DNA from: Cupriavidus sp. D384
GTDB lineage: Bacteria; Pseudomonadota; Gammaproteobacteria; Burkholderiales; Burkholderiaceae
NCBI RefSeq assembly: GCF_001652915.1
Contig: NZ_BBQI01000005.1
Coordinates: 1-64,000, forward strand
DNA length: 64,000 bases
Reading direction: 5' to 3'
Part shown: positions 33,667 to 44,550 of the stretch, in pieces
Layout of the letters: each line of letters opens with the position of its first letter
Numbering within the stretch: position 1 is the stretch's first letter
Notes under the pieces: model-generated
Database searches by the model: none
Told to the model about the DNA's origin: nothing
What the model saw: only the letters and a program-made list of their open reading frames with translations
Translations under genes and position numbers: made by a program

Positions 33667-34410
33667 TTACTTCACGTCCTTCCAGAACGCGGCGTTCAGG
33701 CGCCATGCGAACACGGTGAACACGCCCAGGAACAGCAGCACCCAGACGCCCAGGCGCTTGCGGTGGCTCTGAGCCGGCTCGGCCATCCAGTTCAGGTAGT
33801 TCACCAGATCGGCCACGGCCTGGTCGTACTCCTGCGTGCTCATCTTGCCCGGCGTGATCTGCTCCCAGCCGGCCAGCTTGTGCACCTTTTCACCGTGCTC
33901 TTCCGCTTCGACGTACTTCGGCGCGCGCTGGCCCTGCAGTTCCCACAGCACGTGGGGCATGCCCACGCTCGGGAAGACCAGGTTGTTCCAGCCCGTGGCG
34001 CGCGCGTCGTCGCGGTAGAAGGTACGCAGGTAGGTGTAGAGCCAGTCGTTGCCGCGGGCGCGGGCGATAACCGACAGGTCCGGCGGAATGGCGCCAAAGA
34101 AGGCCTTGGCATCCTTCGGCGGCATGGCGATCGTCATCGTTTCGCCAACCTTGTCGGCCGAGAACAGCAGGTTCTGACGGATCTGGTCGTCCGTCAGGTC
34201 CAGGTCCTTGAGCCGGTTGTAGCGCATCATCGACGCGCCGTGGCAGTTCAGGCAGTAGTTGACGAACAGCTTGGCGCCACGCTGCAGCGACGAGACGTCG
34301 CTAGTGTCCAGCGGAGCCGGTTCCAGCGGATAACCGCCTTCTGAGGCCATCGCGGGCAGCGCGGCAAGGCATGCGCCGACCAGTGCGAAGATCGAAAGCA
34401 ACTTTTTCAT
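33667..34410 (-). CDS. petC: Cytochrome c1 (bc1 complex)
   Basis: A 247-residue haem-c subunit of ubiquinol:cytochrome c reductase. A signal peptide (KKLLSIFALVGACLAALPAMA) is followed by the haem motif CLNCH in LFVNYCLNCHGASMMRYN. Downstream MPP...DLSVIARARG contains the Met and basic region for the sixth ligand and cytochrome c docking. A single C-terminal membrane anchor precedes the end. The ATG at 34410 begins the signal; the frame to 34500 is not coding. It is third in petABC. Confidence 0.95.
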   Translation of the reverse strand: MKKLLSIFALVGACLAALPAMASEGGYPLEPAPLDTSDVSSLQRGAKLFVNYCLNCHGASMMRYNRLKDLDLTDDQIRQNLLFSADKVGETMTIAMPPKDAKAFFGAIPPDLSVIARARGNDWLYTYLRTFYRDDARATGWNNLVFPSVGMPHVLWELQGQRAPKYVEAEEHGEKVHKLAGWEQITPGKMSTQEYDQAVADLVNYLNWMAEPAQSHRKRLGVWVLLFLGVFTVFAWRLNAAFWKDVK

Positions 34411-34447
34411 CTTGTGTCCTTGTCCTCTTGTAGGGTCGCGCAGCGTC

Positions 34448-35851
34448 TTAGTGCGGATGGAACGTGACGCGCTCCGGCACCGGCTTGAACGTGCCGGCAC
34501 GGCTCCACAGCGGCATGGTCAGGAAGAAGGCAAAGTACAGCAGCGTACCGAGCTGCGACACCTTCTCACCCACCGGCGACGGCGGTTGCACGCCCAGATA
34601 ACCCAGGACCAGGAACACCACCACGAAGACGACCAGGATCGACTTGTGGAAAGCGGGACGATAGCGGATGGACTTGACCGGCGAGCAGTCCAGCCACGGC
34701 ATGAAGAACAGCACGATGACCGAGCCGCCCATCACCAGCACGCCCCAGAACTTGGCGTCGATGAACTTGAAGCCTGCGGCCAGGATGACCAGGATGACCA
34801 CCGAACCGATCTTGATACGCACATCCTTGCTGCGCAGGAACACCATGCCCAGCACGAACGCAAAGAACAGCCACAGGATCGGCAGGAAGTTCGACGTCGT
34901 AGCCCGCAGCATCGAGTAGAACGGCGTGAAGTACCACACCGGCGCGATGTGCGGCGGCGTCTTCAGCGGGTCAGCCGGGAAGAAGTTGTTGGCTTCCAGG
35001 AAATAGCCGCCCACTTCCGGGAAGAAGAAGATCACGGCCGAGAAGATGATCAGGAAGCCGGCCACGCCCAGCAGGTCGTGCACGGAGTAGTACGGGTGGA
35101 ACGGGATGCCGTCCAGCGGCACGCCGTTCGCGTCCTTCTTCGCCTTGATTTCCACGCCGTCCGGGTTGTTCGAACCCACTTCGTGCAGCGCGATGATGTG
35201 CGCCACCACCAGGCCCAGCAGCACCAGCGGCACCGCAATGACGTGGAACGAGAAGAAGCGGTTCAGCGTGGCATCGCTCACCACATAGTCACCGCGGATG
35301 AACAGCGACAGGTCCTGGCCGATCACGGGAATTGCCGAGAACAGGTTCACGATCACCTGCGCGCCCCAGTACGACATCTGGCCCCAGGGCAGCAGGTAGC
35401 CCATGAACGCTTCGGCCATCAGGCACAGGAAGATCAGGCAGCCGAAGATCCAGACCAGTTCGCGCGGCTTGCGGTACGAGCCGTACAGCAGCCCGCGGAA
35501 CATGTGCAGGTACACCACGACAAAGAATGCCGAGGCGCCGGTGGAATGCATGTAGCGCACCAGCCAGCCCCACGGTACCTCGCGCATGATGAATTCCACG
35601 CTGGCGAACGCCACGGGAATGCCGGCGGCGTTCAGCGTGCCGTCCGGCTTGTAGTTCATCACCAGGAAGATACCGGTGACGATCTGGATCACCAGCACCA
35701 GCAGCGCCAGCGATCCGAAGAAGTACCAGAAGTTGAAGTTCTTCGGTGCGTAGTACTTGGAGAGGTGGTCTTCCCAGAGCTGGGTCGCAGGGAAACGGGC
35801 GTCGATCCAGCCCAGCAGCCCGGTAGTCTTGACTTCTTTTTCGGCCGCCAT
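34448..35851 (-). CDS. petB: Cytochrome b (bc1 complex)
   Basis: A 467-residue integral membrane subunit that oxidises and reduces quinol at two sites. The N-terminal region has about eight transmembrane helices with the paired haem-b histidines (for example in RYMHSTGASAFFVVVYLHMFRG) and the PEW-like region before KTPPHIAPVWYFTPFYSMLR. It is longer than enterobacterial-type cytochrome b, normal for betaproteobacteria, with extra C-terminal helices. The ATG in MAAEKEVK was chosen; a GTG two codons upstream overlaps the petA stop and is the alternative. Confidence 0.96.
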   Translation of the reverse strand: MAAEKEVKTTGLLGWIDARFPATQLWEDHLSKYYAPKNFNFWYFFGSLALLVLVIQIVTGIFLVMNYKPDGTLNAAGIPVAFASVEFIMREVPWGWLVRYMHSTGASAFFVVVYLHMFRGLLYGSYRKPRELVWIFGCLIFLCLMAEAFMGYLLPWGQMSYWGAQVIVNLFSAIPVIGQDLSLFIRGDYVVSDATLNRFFSFHVIAVPLVLLGLVVAHIIALHEVGSNNPDGVEIKAKKDANGVPLDGIPFHPYYSVHDLLGVAGFLIIFSAVIFFFPEVGGYFLEANNFFPADPLKTPPHIAPVWYFTPFYSMLRATTSNFLPILWLFFAFVLGMVFLRSKDVRIKIGSVVILVILAAGFKFIDAKFWGVLVMGGSVIVLFFMPWLDCSPVKSIRYRPAFHKSILVVFVVVFLVLGYLGVQPPSPVGEKVSQLGTLLYFAFFLTMPLWSRAGTFKPVPERVTFHPH

Positions 35852-35853
35852 GA

Positions 35854-36471
35854 TCACGCTTCTCCTTTCTCGTCCTTGCCGATCACGATCTTGGTGTCGG
35901 ACAGGAACTGGTACGGGGGTACGTCAAGATTCTGCGGTGCAGGCTTGTTCTTGAACACGCGGCCGGCAAGATCGAAGGTGGAACCGTGGCACGGGCACAG
36001 GAAGCCAGGGTCTGCGCCAAGCTGCGGGTTGGAACCCGAGGCGAACGGACCGGAGGGAGAGCAGCCAAGATGCGAGCAGATGCCGACCACGACCAGCAGG
36101 TCCTTGTGTTCGGCGCGCGAGCGGGTCTCGTTCTTGCAATAGTCCGGCGTCTTCATCGTGAAGGGAACGTCGGAATCGGGATCCGCCACCTCTGCATCGG
36201 TCTTCTTGAGCGAGGCAAGCATTTCAGGGGTACGGCGCAGAATCCAGACCGGTTTGCCCCGCCATTCAACCGTCATCATCTCGCCGGGTTTCAGGCCGCC
36301 AACGTCGGCTTCAACAGGCGCGCCGGCGGCCTTGGCCTTTTCCGACGGTGCAAAGGTGCTGACAAACGGTACTGCTACTGCAACGCCTCCTACGCCGCCC
36401 GCGACGGATGTCGCGATCAACCAATTGCGGCGACCTTTGTCTACGTTCTTCACGTCTTGCTGGTCACTCAT
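35854..36471 (-). CDS. petA: Rieske iron-sulfur subunit (bc1 complex)
   Basis: A 205-residue protein with an N-terminal GRRNWLIATSVAGG segment, a twin-arginine-type signal anchor, so it is exported folded by Tat and stays membrane-bound. The 2Fe-2S ligands lie in CSHLGCSP and CPCHGSTFD. It is first gene of petABC on the minus strand, with no gap to petB. It depends on the Tat system encoded later in this window. Confidence 0.96.
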   Translation of the reverse strand: MSDQQDVKNVDKGRRNWLIATSVAGGVGGVAVAVPFVSTFAPSEKAKAAGAPVEADVGGLKPGEMMTVEWRGKPVWILRRTPEMLASLKKTDAEVADPDSDVPFTMKTPDYCKNETRSRAEHKDLLVVVGICSHLGCSPSGPFASGSNPQLGADPGFLCPCHGSTFDLAGRVFKNKPAPQNLDVPPYQFLSDTKIVIGKDEKGEA

Positions 36472-36715
36472 TCCAAACCCCAGGGGATGTCATCAATTGA
36501 ATCCTGCGTCAACAAAAAATTATACCTGAGGCACATCTGGCGACGATAGGCGAACTACTGATAGCCGTGGCGCCGATAATCGGTCATGGGAACGGATGTG
36601 GGATCGCTGCGGAAAGCGTTCTGATGCGGCATCCAGACTTGCACTCGAGGTTGCGATGATGCAGGCTTTGTCAAACACAAACGTTAATCTGGAACAACAA
36701 ATTGGAGAAAAACCG

Positions 36716-37150
36716 ATGGGAATGATGAGCGAGTTCCGAACTTTTGCGATGCGTGGCAACGTGATCGACCTGGCCGTGGGTGTGATCATCGGCGCTGCGT
36801 TCGGGAAGATCGTCGATTCTGTCGTCAACGACCTGATCATGCCGCTGGTGGGCCGCGTGGTGGGCAAACTCGATTTTTCCAACATGTTTGTCGTGCTGGC
36901 CGAGCCGCCCCCGGGCGTGCCGCACACGCTCGATGCCTTGAAGAAGGCCGGCGTGCCCGTGTTCGCCTACGGCAATTTCCTGACCATCGTGGTCAACTTT
37001 GTCATCCTCGCATTCATCATCTTCATGATGGTCCGCGCGTTCAACAACATGCGGGAGAAGGAGCAGGAAGCCCCGAAGCCGGCCGAAACACCCGAGGACA
37101 TCAAGCTGCTGCGCGAAATCCGCGACAGCCTGAAGGCCCCGGGCGCCTGA
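36716..37150 (+). CDS. mscL: Large-conductance mechanosensitive channel MscL
   Basis: A 144-residue pentameric emergency valve against hypo-osmotic shock. [37 protein letters not shown] in pieces is the N-terminal amphipathic helix and pore-lining TM1; the second helix ([21 protein letters not shown]) is near the end, followed by a cytoplasmic bundle. The ATG at 36716 has TTGGAGA upstream; the frame reaches 36596, but the extra 40 residues are not channel-like. It is a single gene, divergent from petA. Confidence 0.96.
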   Translation: MGMMSEFRTFAMRGNVIDLAVGVIIGAAFGKIVDSVVNDLIMPLVGRVVGKLDFSNMFVVLAEPPPGVPHTLDALKKAGVPVFAYGNFLTIVVNFVILAFIIFMMVRAFNNMREKEQEAPKPAETPEDIKLLREIRDSLKAPGA

Positions 37151-37192
37151 TGGTGCCTGACCTGGATTGCTGACGTTTCCGGACCCGGGCGC

Positions 37193-37939
37193 TCAGACCG
37201 GGTTCGGAATATCGATGAAGGTATGGCGCAGGTCGAAGCGCTGCGCCAGATGTTCGCCCACGGCCCGGATGCCATAGCGCTCTGTTGCGTGATGCCCGGC
37301 CGCGATATAGGCCACACCGCTCTCGCGCGCCAGATGCGTGGTGGGCTCGGACACTTCCCCACTCAGGTAAACATCCACGCCGGCCGCCACGGCGGCCGCG
37401 AAATACCCCTGCGCGCCGCCCGTGCACCAGCCCACGCTTCGAATCATCTGATCCGGATCTCCAATGGTCAGCGGCTCGCGATCGAGCACGCCGCCTACGT
37501 GCGCGGCGAACGCATGCAGCGGCATCGGCTGCGGCAGCGTGCCTGTCCAGCCAAGTTGATCGTCGCTGAAACGGCCGTTGGGTGCGACGCCCAGCTGCAG
37601 GCCCAGTTGCGCGTTATTGCCCAATTCCGCGTGATTGTCCAATGGCAGGTGAAAGGCCATCAGGTTGATATCGGCCGCAAGAAGTTTCTTCAATCTTGCG
37701 TGTTTTTGACCGATGACCCGTGCATCTTCGTTCTTCCAGAAGTAACCGTGATGCACCAGGATTGCATCGGCGCCGGCCTCGATGGCTGCGTCGATCAGCG
37801 CGAGGCTAGCTGTTACACCAGTGACGATATGGGTGACTTCGGGTCGACCTTGCACTTGGAGCCCGTTCGGGCAATAGTCCTTGAAGCGGGAAACTTCCAG
37901 CAGGTCGTTCAAGTACAATTCCAGCTCTTTGGTTTTCAT
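37193..37939 (-). CDS. Nif3-like dinuclear metal-centre protein
   Basis: A 248-residue hexameric Nif3/YbgI-family protein. [29 protein letters not shown] and the late [10 protein letters not shown] contribute the His, Asp and Glu ligands of the dinuclear site. The family is conserved and linked to GTP cyclohydrolase-like folds, but its role is unsettled. It ends convergent with mscL, and its start is only 20 bases from the divergent HtrA gene. Confidence 0.93.
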   Translation of the reverse strand: MKTKELELYLNDLLEVSRFKDYCPNGLQVQGRPEVTHIVTGVTASLALIDAAIEAGADAILVHHGYFWKNEDARVIGQKHARLKKLLAADINLMAFHLPLDNHAELGNNAQLGLQLGVAPNGRFSDDQLGWTGTLPQPMPLHAFAAHVGGVLDREPLTIGDPDQMIRSVGWCTGGAQGYFAAAVAAGVDVYLSGEVSEPTTHLARESGVAYIAAGHHATERYGIRAVGEHLAQRFDLRHTFIDIPNPV

Positions 37940-37959
37940 TTTCTGGTCAAAACTCCGAT

Positions 37960-39153
<1,194 letters not shown>

Positions 39154-39230
39154 TGGTTTGCAGGCGGCTTCGCAGCCGCCCTCTGGCTGGCTGACGGTCA
39201 GCCGGGCCAAAGCGTTACAGCTTCATTGCA

Positions 39231-39260
39231 AAAGCCCCTGCCAGTGATGGCCGGGGCTTT
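39231..39260 (+). terminator. Terminator after HtrA gene
   Basis: AAAGCCCCTGCC pairs with GGCCGGGGCTTT (one mismatch) around AGTGAT and is followed by CTTGT. It suits transcript ends in either direction. Confidence 0.75.
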
Positions 39261-39544
39261 CTTGTATTCCGGCAGGTGCCTGCCGGTAATCGATACGACC
39301 TGCAATATGGGCTGCGAACCGATGATGCGACCACGGTCGCGGCAATCGATCTCGCCTCGCACCAGCTGTGCACCATCTGGCAGGAGGCCTGTGACAAGGG
39401 CGCAGGACAGGAACGCAACACGAGACCGAATTGCGCGCGGATCTTCCCTCCCGCCCAATGCTGTACAAATGCCATCGGGAACGATCAGCCGGGTCTGACG
39501 CCGAGGGCGTCGCTTGTGATGCGGGGCGTCCCGCGTCACAAAAC

Positions 39545-39578
39545 AAAACGCCGGCATCCTTGCGGATGCCGGCGTTTT
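39545..39578 (-). terminator. Terminator after porin gene
   Basis: AAAACGCCGGCATCC pairs perfectly with GGATGCCGGCGTTTT around TTGC, a 15-base stem ending in a U-run on the minus strand. Confidence 0.9.
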
Positions 39579-39618
39579 GATCAAGCCGAATCTGAAGCGG
39601 GCTTACACCCGCGTCAAA

Positions 39619-40791
39619 TTAGAACTTGTGGCGAACACCAACCACAGCGCCGAACTGGTTGTACGAACCTTGGGTCGTACCGAAGCCAGTGCTGTTGATC
39701 GAGCCCGGGCCGATCGAGGAAACGCCCAGGGTCGAGCCGTCCTTGTTCTTGGCGTACGACACGTTGAAGTACGCGTCGGTGCGCTTCGAGAAGGCGTAGT
39801 CCGTCGACACCACGAACGACCACGGATCAGCCTTGGTGTTGCGGAAGTCTTGGTAGTAAGCGGCGCCGGTCAGCGACAGAGCCGGCGTCAGCTGGTAACC
39901 AGCACCCAGCCAGTACAGATTCGACACGTTCACAGCCGAACCACCGGCGGTGCTCGTACCGGCCGGAACCGAACCCGGCAGGATTGCGCCTTGCAGGGCG
40001 TGAGCGTAACGGTAGCCACCGAAGATCTTGGCCGGACCGAAGGCGTACGTACCTGCGACCGAAGCGCGCTGAACCTTGGCGCTGGCGGTGTTCACGCCGA
40101 CCACAGCCGGGTTGCCCAGGTTCGTTTCGTCGAAGACCGCGCCGATCGAGAACGGGCCGCCGTTGTAAATCAGGCTGGCACTGTACTCACGACCGGTCTT
40201 GTACGAACCCGGAACTTCACCCGAGACACCTTGGTAGGCGTTGGCCGTAGCCGTGCCGCCCGGCGTGTTCGCGCCGGTGCTGTACAGCAGCGCGGCGGTC
40301 AGGCCACCGAACGTGCCGATGTACTTGATCGAGTTGTCAGCACGGCTGGCGAAAGCCGAGTCTTGAGCGGTGATCGAGTAGTTCGACGAAATGGCCATCG
40401 GATCGAAGGCCAGACCGAAGTCATAGAACGGCGTCTGATGACGACCCAGGCTCAGCGTGCCGTACTGGCTTTGCAGACCCACGAAAGCTTGACGACCGAA
40501 CAGACGGCCACCTTGGCCCGACGTGCCGGTGTCAAGGTTGAAACCGCTTTCCAGCACGAAGACACCCTTCAGGCCACCGCCCAGGTCTTCCACGCCACGC
40601 AGGCCCCAACGGCTGCCGGACATGTTGCCCGAGGTCAGGCGCACGACGTCGTGGCTGCCGGTCACGCCCGGCTGGTGGTTAGCGTACTCAACGCCAGCGT
40701 CAACCACACCGTACAGGGTCACGCTCGACTGGGCATAGGCACCGCCGGCGGCCAGAGCGGCAACGGCAGCTGCAAACAGTTTCATCTTCAT
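39619..40791 (-). CDS. Gram-negative general porin (OmpC/Omp32-type)
   Basis: A 390-residue outer-membrane trimeric porin typical of Burkholderiales. Signal peptide KMKLFAAAVAALAAGGAYA, then the mature start QSSVTLYGVVDAGVEY. RWGLRGVEDLGGGLKGVFVLESGF and LFGRQAFVGLQ are standard strand and loop motifs, and the protein ends with the outer-membrane signal VGVRHKF with terminal Phe. The ATG at 40791 has AAGGAAA upstream; the frame to 40854 is not coding. Base usage suggests high expression, and a long upstream region and a strong terminator fit that. Confidence 0.95.
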   Translation of the reverse strand: MKMKLFAAAVAALAAGGAYAQSSVTLYGVVDAGVEYANHQPGVTGSHDVVRLTSGNMSGSRWGLRGVEDLGGGLKGVFVLESGFNLDTGTSGQGGRLFGRQAFVGLQSQYGTLSLGRHQTPFYDFGLAFDPMAISSNYSITAQDSAFASRADNSIKYIGTFGGLTAALLYSTGANTPGGTATANAYQGVSGEVPGSYKTGREYSASLIYNGGPFSIGAVFDETNLGNPAVVGVNTASAKVQRASVAGTYAFGPAKIFGGYRYAHALQGAILPGSVPAGTSTAGGSAVNVSNLYWLGAGYQLTPALSLTGAAYYQDFRNTKADPWSFVVSTDYAFSKRTDAYFNVSYAKNKDGSTLGVSSIGPGSINSTGFGTTQGSYNQFGAVVGVRHKF

Positions 40792-41045
40792 ATCGACACT
40801 TTCCTTGTCAACTGATTGGGAAATCTTGGTTGCCCAAGTGCTTGGGCGACGCATTAACCTTCACGTCTGCGTCGTATTATGTGTCACCCCCCCAGCGCGT
40901 CAGAAGTCTTTTTCGCCGTAAACACGGTTTACCGACGCTTCTTGTTGTGACGAAGCAACAGCAAACAACGTGAAATTCACCATTTTGGTGCGAAACGCAG
41001 CATTCAGACCGTGGGGATACAGCCCGTTAACAACTGCTCAGGAAC

Positions 41046-41846
41046 TTAGTCAGCCTGCGTTTCACCTTCGGCGGGGGTGCCAAGCGGCTGCCTGGTCACA
41101 AAACGGGCCATCAGCAAGCCCAGTTCGTACAACATGACCAGCGGCACGGCCAGCAACAGTTGCGACATCACATCAGGTGGCGTAACAACGGCGGCGATGA
41201 TGAATGCGCCAACAATCACGTACGGGCGGATCTGCTTGAGCTTTTCCAGCTCCACCACGCCGAATTTCACCAGCACGATCACCACCACCGGCACCTCGAA
41301 CGTGATGCCGAATGCCAGGAACGTGGTCATTGCAAAGCTCAGGTACTTGTCGATGTCGGTCGACATCTCGGCCCCGAGTGGCGCGTTGTAGTGCGCCATG
41401 AAATGGAACACCGTCGGGAACACCAGGAAGTACGCGAATGCCACGCCGCACAGGAACAGCAGATAGCTGCTGCTTACCAGTGGCATGATCAGCTTCTTCT
41501 CATGCTGGTACAGGCCCGGCGCGACAAAGCGCCAGATCTGGTAGAGCACCCACGGCAGCGCGATCAGGAACGACACCAGCATCGTGACCTTCATCGGCAC
41601 GAAGAACGAGCCGGTGACATCGGTCACGATCATGCGGCCGTTCTTGGGCAGCGACTGCGTCAGCGGCTTGGAGAACAGGTTGAAGATCTCCGCCGCCCAG
41701 TAGACCAGGCCGAGAAAGACGATGATGACCCCGGCCACCGCCTTCACCAGCCGCTCGCGCAGCTCGATCAGGTGGGAAATGAAAGTCTCTTGCTGGGACT
41801 CGCCGTTGGGATCGTTAGGATCGTTGGGGTCTTGGGTGCCCGCCAT
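41046..41846 (-). CDS. tatC: Twin-arginine translocase TatC
   Basis: A 266-residue polytopic receptor for twin-arginine signals. ETFISHLIELRERLVKAV at the N-terminus and six hydrophobic helices are typical, with the conserved TPPDVMSQLLLAVPLVMLYELGL in pieces near the end. It is last of tatABC, two bases after tatB. It serves, among others, the Rieske protein encoded in this window. Confidence 0.96.
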   Translation of the reverse strand: MAGTQDPNDPNDPNGESQQETFISHLIELRERLVKAVAGVIIVFLGLVYWAAEIFNLFSKPLTQSLPKNGRMIVTDVTGSFFVPMKVTMLVSFLIALPWVLYQIWRFVAPGLYQHEKKLIMPLVSSSYLLFLCGVAFAYFLVFPTVFHFMAHYNAPLGAEMSTDIDKYLSFAMTTFLAFGITFEVPVVVIVLVKFGVVELEKLKQIRPYVIVGAFIIAAVVTPPDVMSQLLLAVPLVMLYELGLLMARFVTRQPLGTPAEGETQAD

Positions 41847-41848
41847 GC

Positions 41849-42367
41849 TTACTCGAAGAAGGAACGGTTACGGCCGCTGGCCGGGCGATGGCGCTTCACG
41901 CGGGCTGCGCCCGACTGCACCCAGACGCGCACGTTCTGCTGACGCTTGAACCAGAGCGGCCGGGCGCCTTGCTTGACGCGCCAGCTTTTGCGGCCGTTGT
42001 GCGATTTGTGCGCGCTGTCCCAGCTGGGCACGTACCCGGCGCTGATGCCACTGGCATCGGAGCCGGATGTACCGGAAGCCTCCACACCGCCCAGCGCCTC
42101 GTTCAGCGCCTGGGTGTGCTCGTTGACTTCCTTGTGGATGGTCTGCTCGACGTCACGCGCGGCGTTCTCGAATTCCGTGCGCATCTTGCGCAGTTCCTCG
42201 AGCTCCACCTCGCGGCTGACTTCGGCCTTCACGTCATTGATATAGCGCTGCGCGCGGCCGACCAGTGCGCCGACCGTGCGCGCCACCTTCGGCAGACGCT
42301 CGGGGCCGATCACGATCAGCGCCACGGCGCCAATCAGTGCCAGCTTGGAAATGCCGAGATCGATCAT
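41849..42367 (-). CDS. tatB: Twin-arginine translocase TatB
   Basis: A 172-residue protein with a single N-terminal helix (MIDLGISKLALIGAVALIVIGPERLPKVARTVG in pieces), including the conserved Gly-Pro-Glu-Arg hinge, then an amphipathic helix and a long charged region. It forms the substrate-binding complex with TatC. The basic C-terminal tail is longer than in Escherichia coli TatB and poorly conserved. Confidence 0.93.
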   Translation of the reverse strand: MIDLGISKLALIGAVALIVIGPERLPKVARTVGALVGRAQRYINDVKAEVSREVELEELRKMRTEFENAARDVEQTIHKEVNEHTQALNEALGGVEASGTSGSDASGISAGYVPSWDSAHKSHNGRKSWRVKQGARPLWFKRQQNVRVWVQSGAARVKRHRPASGRNRSFFE

Positions 42368-42457
42368 GCGAAAACCGGAACTGAGACACAGGACAGGCGG
42401 GCCGCGCCGTGCGCGGCCGCCGGGAGGATGACTGACAAGGAAAGATCAGCCGGCGGA

Positions 42458-42694
42458 TTATTCCTGGCGCTGCTTTTCCTTGGCTTCCACGTCGATCGTG
42501 GTGGTATCGCGCAGTTCCTTGGCCGCGGCCGGCTTGGCGCCAGGTTCCTCCGCGTTACCGTCCTTCATGCCGTCCTTGAAGCCCTTTACCGCACCACCCA
42601 GGTCCTGGCCGATGTTGCGCAGCTTCTTGGTACCGAAGACGAGCATGACGATTACCAGCACGATCAGCCAGTGCCAAATGCTAAACGAACCCAT
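42458..42694 (-). CDS. tatA: Twin-arginine translocase TatA
   Basis: A 78-residue pore-forming subunit: membrane helix [19 protein letters not shown], then the [21 protein letters not shown] amphipathic helix in pieces, and a charged tail. It is separated from tatB by 90 bases but in the same order and strand. Confidence 0.95.
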   Translation of the reverse strand: MGSFSIWHWLIVLVIVMLVFGTKKLRNIGQDLGGAVKGFKDGMKDGNAEEPGAKPAAAKELRDTTTIDVEAKEKQRQE

Positions 42695-42855
42695 TTCTTG
42701 CTCCTGATAAAGCCGCGGGCGTCGGAATATGATCGCCCGGCCCCGTAGTTCCGTCCTTCAAAGGCTGCGCCGGGCGACGGTACCCGACGCAACATCTGGC
42801 CGGGACATCACTGTCCCGGCCCCTTTTTCATGCCCTGGCTGTCCTGGGTTGCCGT

Positions 42856-43212
42856 TCAGAACGCCGGTGACTTCCACTGGTCGCGCGGGCCGCCGAGTAC
42901 GTGCAGATGGAGATGGAACACCTCCTGTCCGCCGTCCGTGCCGGTGTTGATCACCGTACGGAAGCCGTTGTCGCAGCCGGCCAGGCGCGCCAGTTCGGGC
43001 ACCTTGAGCATTATTCTAGCAAGCACACCCGCATCGCCGGGTCCGCATTCAGCCAGCGAATCCACATGCGATTTCGGAATTACCAGAAAGTGTACCGGCG
43101 CTTTGGGATGGATATCGTGAAACGCCAGCAGATCGTCGTCCTCATACACCTTGTTGGACGGGATCTGGCCGGCCACGATCTTGCAGAAAATGCAATTGTC
43201 CTGGGATTTCAT
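42856..43212 (-). CDS. hinT: HIT-family hydrolase (HinT-like)
   Basis: A 118-residue histidine-triad nucleotide hydrolase. CIFCKIVAGQIPSNKVYEDDDLLAFHDI in pieces opens the domain, and FHLHLHVLGG carries the His-x-His-x-His-x-x catalytic triad. It acts on adenosine phosphoramidates in the cytoplasm. The Met at 43212 starts at the conserved KSQDNCIFC; the frame to 43239 adds nine residues. It is commonly placed just after hisE in this lineage. Confidence 0.93.
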   Translation of the reverse strand: MKSQDNCIFCKIVAGQIPSNKVYEDDDLLAFHDIHPKAPVHFLVIPKSHVDSLAECGPGDAGVLARIMLKVPELARLAGCDNGFRTVINTGTDGGQEVFHLHLHVLGGPRDQWKSPAF

Positions 43213-43297
43213 GAAGTTCTTGTTGCAGCCTGTCAGCACATTGCAGGAAATCGTGCCGTCCTGCTGCCACTTTTCTCTTGATCTTGCCGGGATGGCC

Positions 43298-43690
43298 TCA
43301 GAACGCCTCGCCCGGGTACATCGGCTTGCGGTCGTTCAGGTACAGCCAGCCCTTGACGATACGATACAGTATCCACAGTGACAAAACGCAGAAAACGGCG
43401 ATTGCCACCGGGAACAGCAACACTGTCACGAACATGAAGCCGCCCACCACATACCAGACGATCGACCACCAGAACGTGCGGATCTGCCAGGCGAAGTGCG
43501 AGGCATAGACCGTGCCGCGCGTATCGTCGCGCTTCACATAGTTCACGATGATCGCGATCAGGGCGGTGATACCGCCAGTAAACCAGTGGATCGCATAAAG
43601 CGCGTAAAGGATGTGCGTCAGCTTGCGCAATCCGTCGAGCTTGTCCGCATCAGCGGTTGTGGTCACCTGCGTGGTGTAGTCCGTCGCCAT
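43298..43690 (-). CDS. DUF4870-type small membrane protein
   Basis: A 130-residue protein with about three transmembrane helices (ILYALYAIHWFTGGITALIAIIVNYV in pieces, TFWWSIVWYVVGGFMFVTVLLF, and a third), preceded by a polar N-terminus. RDDTRGTVYASHFAWQIRTFWW is typical of DUF4870-like proteins. Function unknown. It lies between hisE and hinT in the same direction. The ATG at 43690 was chosen over a frame reaching 43747. Confidence 0.85.
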   Translation of the reverse strand: MATDYTTQVTTTADADKLDGLRKLTHILYALYAIHWFTGGITALIAIIVNYVKRDDTRGTVYASHFAWQIRTFWWSIVWYVVGGFMFVTVLLFPVAIAVFCVLSLWILYRIVKGWLYLNDRKPMYPGEAF

Positions 43691-43757
43691 CGTGCCCTCC
43701 AGCGTTACAGCGCGTATGCCGTGCCCGGAACATTTCCGGGCGGCCATAGGCTCAATG

Positions 43758-44144
43758 CTACTCCTTGCGACTGGCTTTCTCGACCAGCCCCGACAGCCCC
43801 TCGCGGCGCGCCAGTTCGTTGACCACGTCAGCCGGCGTGGCCCCGATGTGCGAGAGCAGCACCATCGTATGGAACCACAGGTCGGCCACTTCGTAGATCA
43901 CCTTCCCGACGGCTTCGTCGCCCAGGCCGGCCGCACGGGCGTCCTTGGCGGCCATCACGGTTTCGGTCGCTTCCTCGCCGATCTTCTTCAGGATGGCGTC
44001 ATCGCCCTTCCTGAACAGCTTGGCCACGTAGGATCTGTCGGGATCGCCGCCGTTTTCGGGCTTGCGCGATTCCAGCGTGGCGGCCACGCGGGCCAATATG
44101 TCTGCCGAGCCAGCCAGGCCGGTCGTCTGGTTGTCCTGGCTCAT
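43758..44144 (-). CDS. hisE: Phosphoribosyl-ATP pyrophosphatase HisE
   Basis: A 128-residue enzyme for the second step of histidine synthesis, removing pyrophosphate from phosphoribosyl-ATP. The MazG-like core has [31 protein letters not shown] in pieces with metal-binding Glu residues, then [18 protein letters not shown]. Its start overlaps the hisI stop as ATGA. It is separate from HisI, not fused as in enterobacteria. Confidence 0.96.
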   Translation of the reverse strand: MSQDNQTTGLAGSADILARVAATLESRKPENGGDPDRSYVAKLFRKGDDAILKKIGEEATETVMAAKDARAAGLGDEAVGKVIYEVADLWFHTMVLLSHIGATPADVVNELARREGLSGLVEKASRKE

Positions 44145-44548
44145 GGCTTGCCGGCGTAGATCGTGGACGGGTCCTTGAGCACCGGCTCAACGGTATGCCA
44201 GTCGCCCGACTCGACATCGCCTTCGAATTTCTGGAAGAAGCACGAGTGCCGGCCGGTATGGCAGGCGATGCTGTCGACCTGGGTTACCTTCAGCAGCACC
44301 ACATCCTCGTCGCAATCCAGGCGGATTTCATGCACCTTCTGCACGTGGCCCGACTCTTCGCCCTTGTGCCACAGGCGCTTGCGCGAGCGCGACCAGAACA
44401 CGGCCTCGCCCAGCTCAACCGTACGCTGCAGCGCCTCACGGTTCATGAACGCGAACATTAGCACGTCGTTGGAGCCCGTCTCCTGGACGATCACCGGCAC
44501 CAGGCCGTTGTCGTCCCACTTCACCTTGTTCAACCACTTCTTTGCCAT
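44141..44548 (-). CDS. hisI: Phosphoribosyl-AMP cyclohydrolase HisI
   Basis: A 135-residue zinc- and magnesium-dependent enzyme for the third step. [26 protein letters not shown] and [10 protein letters not shown] with the CHTGRHSCF zinc cysteines are visible. The open frame extends far upstream to 44953, but that part is the antisense shadow of hisF in another frame; the ATG two bases after hisF is correct. Confidence 0.96.
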   Translation of the reverse strand: MAKKWLNKVKWDDNGLVPVIVQETGSNDVLMFAFMNREALQRTVELGEAVFWSRSRKRLWHKGEESGHVQKVHEIRLDCDEDVVLLKVTQVDSIACHTGRHSCFFQKFEGDVESGDWHTVEPVLKDPSTIYAGKP

Positions 44549-44550
44549 GA

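Larger units (their letters stand above)
39154..39618. other. Gap between HtrA gene and porin with two terminators
   Basis: It holds the terminators described separately at each end. The central 280 bases contain short open frames on both strands, none recognisable. No RNA gene seen. Confidence 0.45.

Noticed and set aside
34412..36142. A 576-codon open frame on the plus strand across petB and petC
   Set aside because: It is antisense to three certain genes. Its His/Arg/Gln-rich composition is what the GC-rich codon pattern of the opposite strand produces, and it resembles no protein family.
39263..39540. Small genes in the gap between the HtrA and porin terminators
   Set aside because: Several overlapping frames on both strands, none with a good start site or recognisable sequence.
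40855..41045. Strong porin promoter with defined boxes
   Set aside because: A CATAAT-like -10 is present on the minus strand, but no matching -35 at proper spacing could be assigned with confidence.
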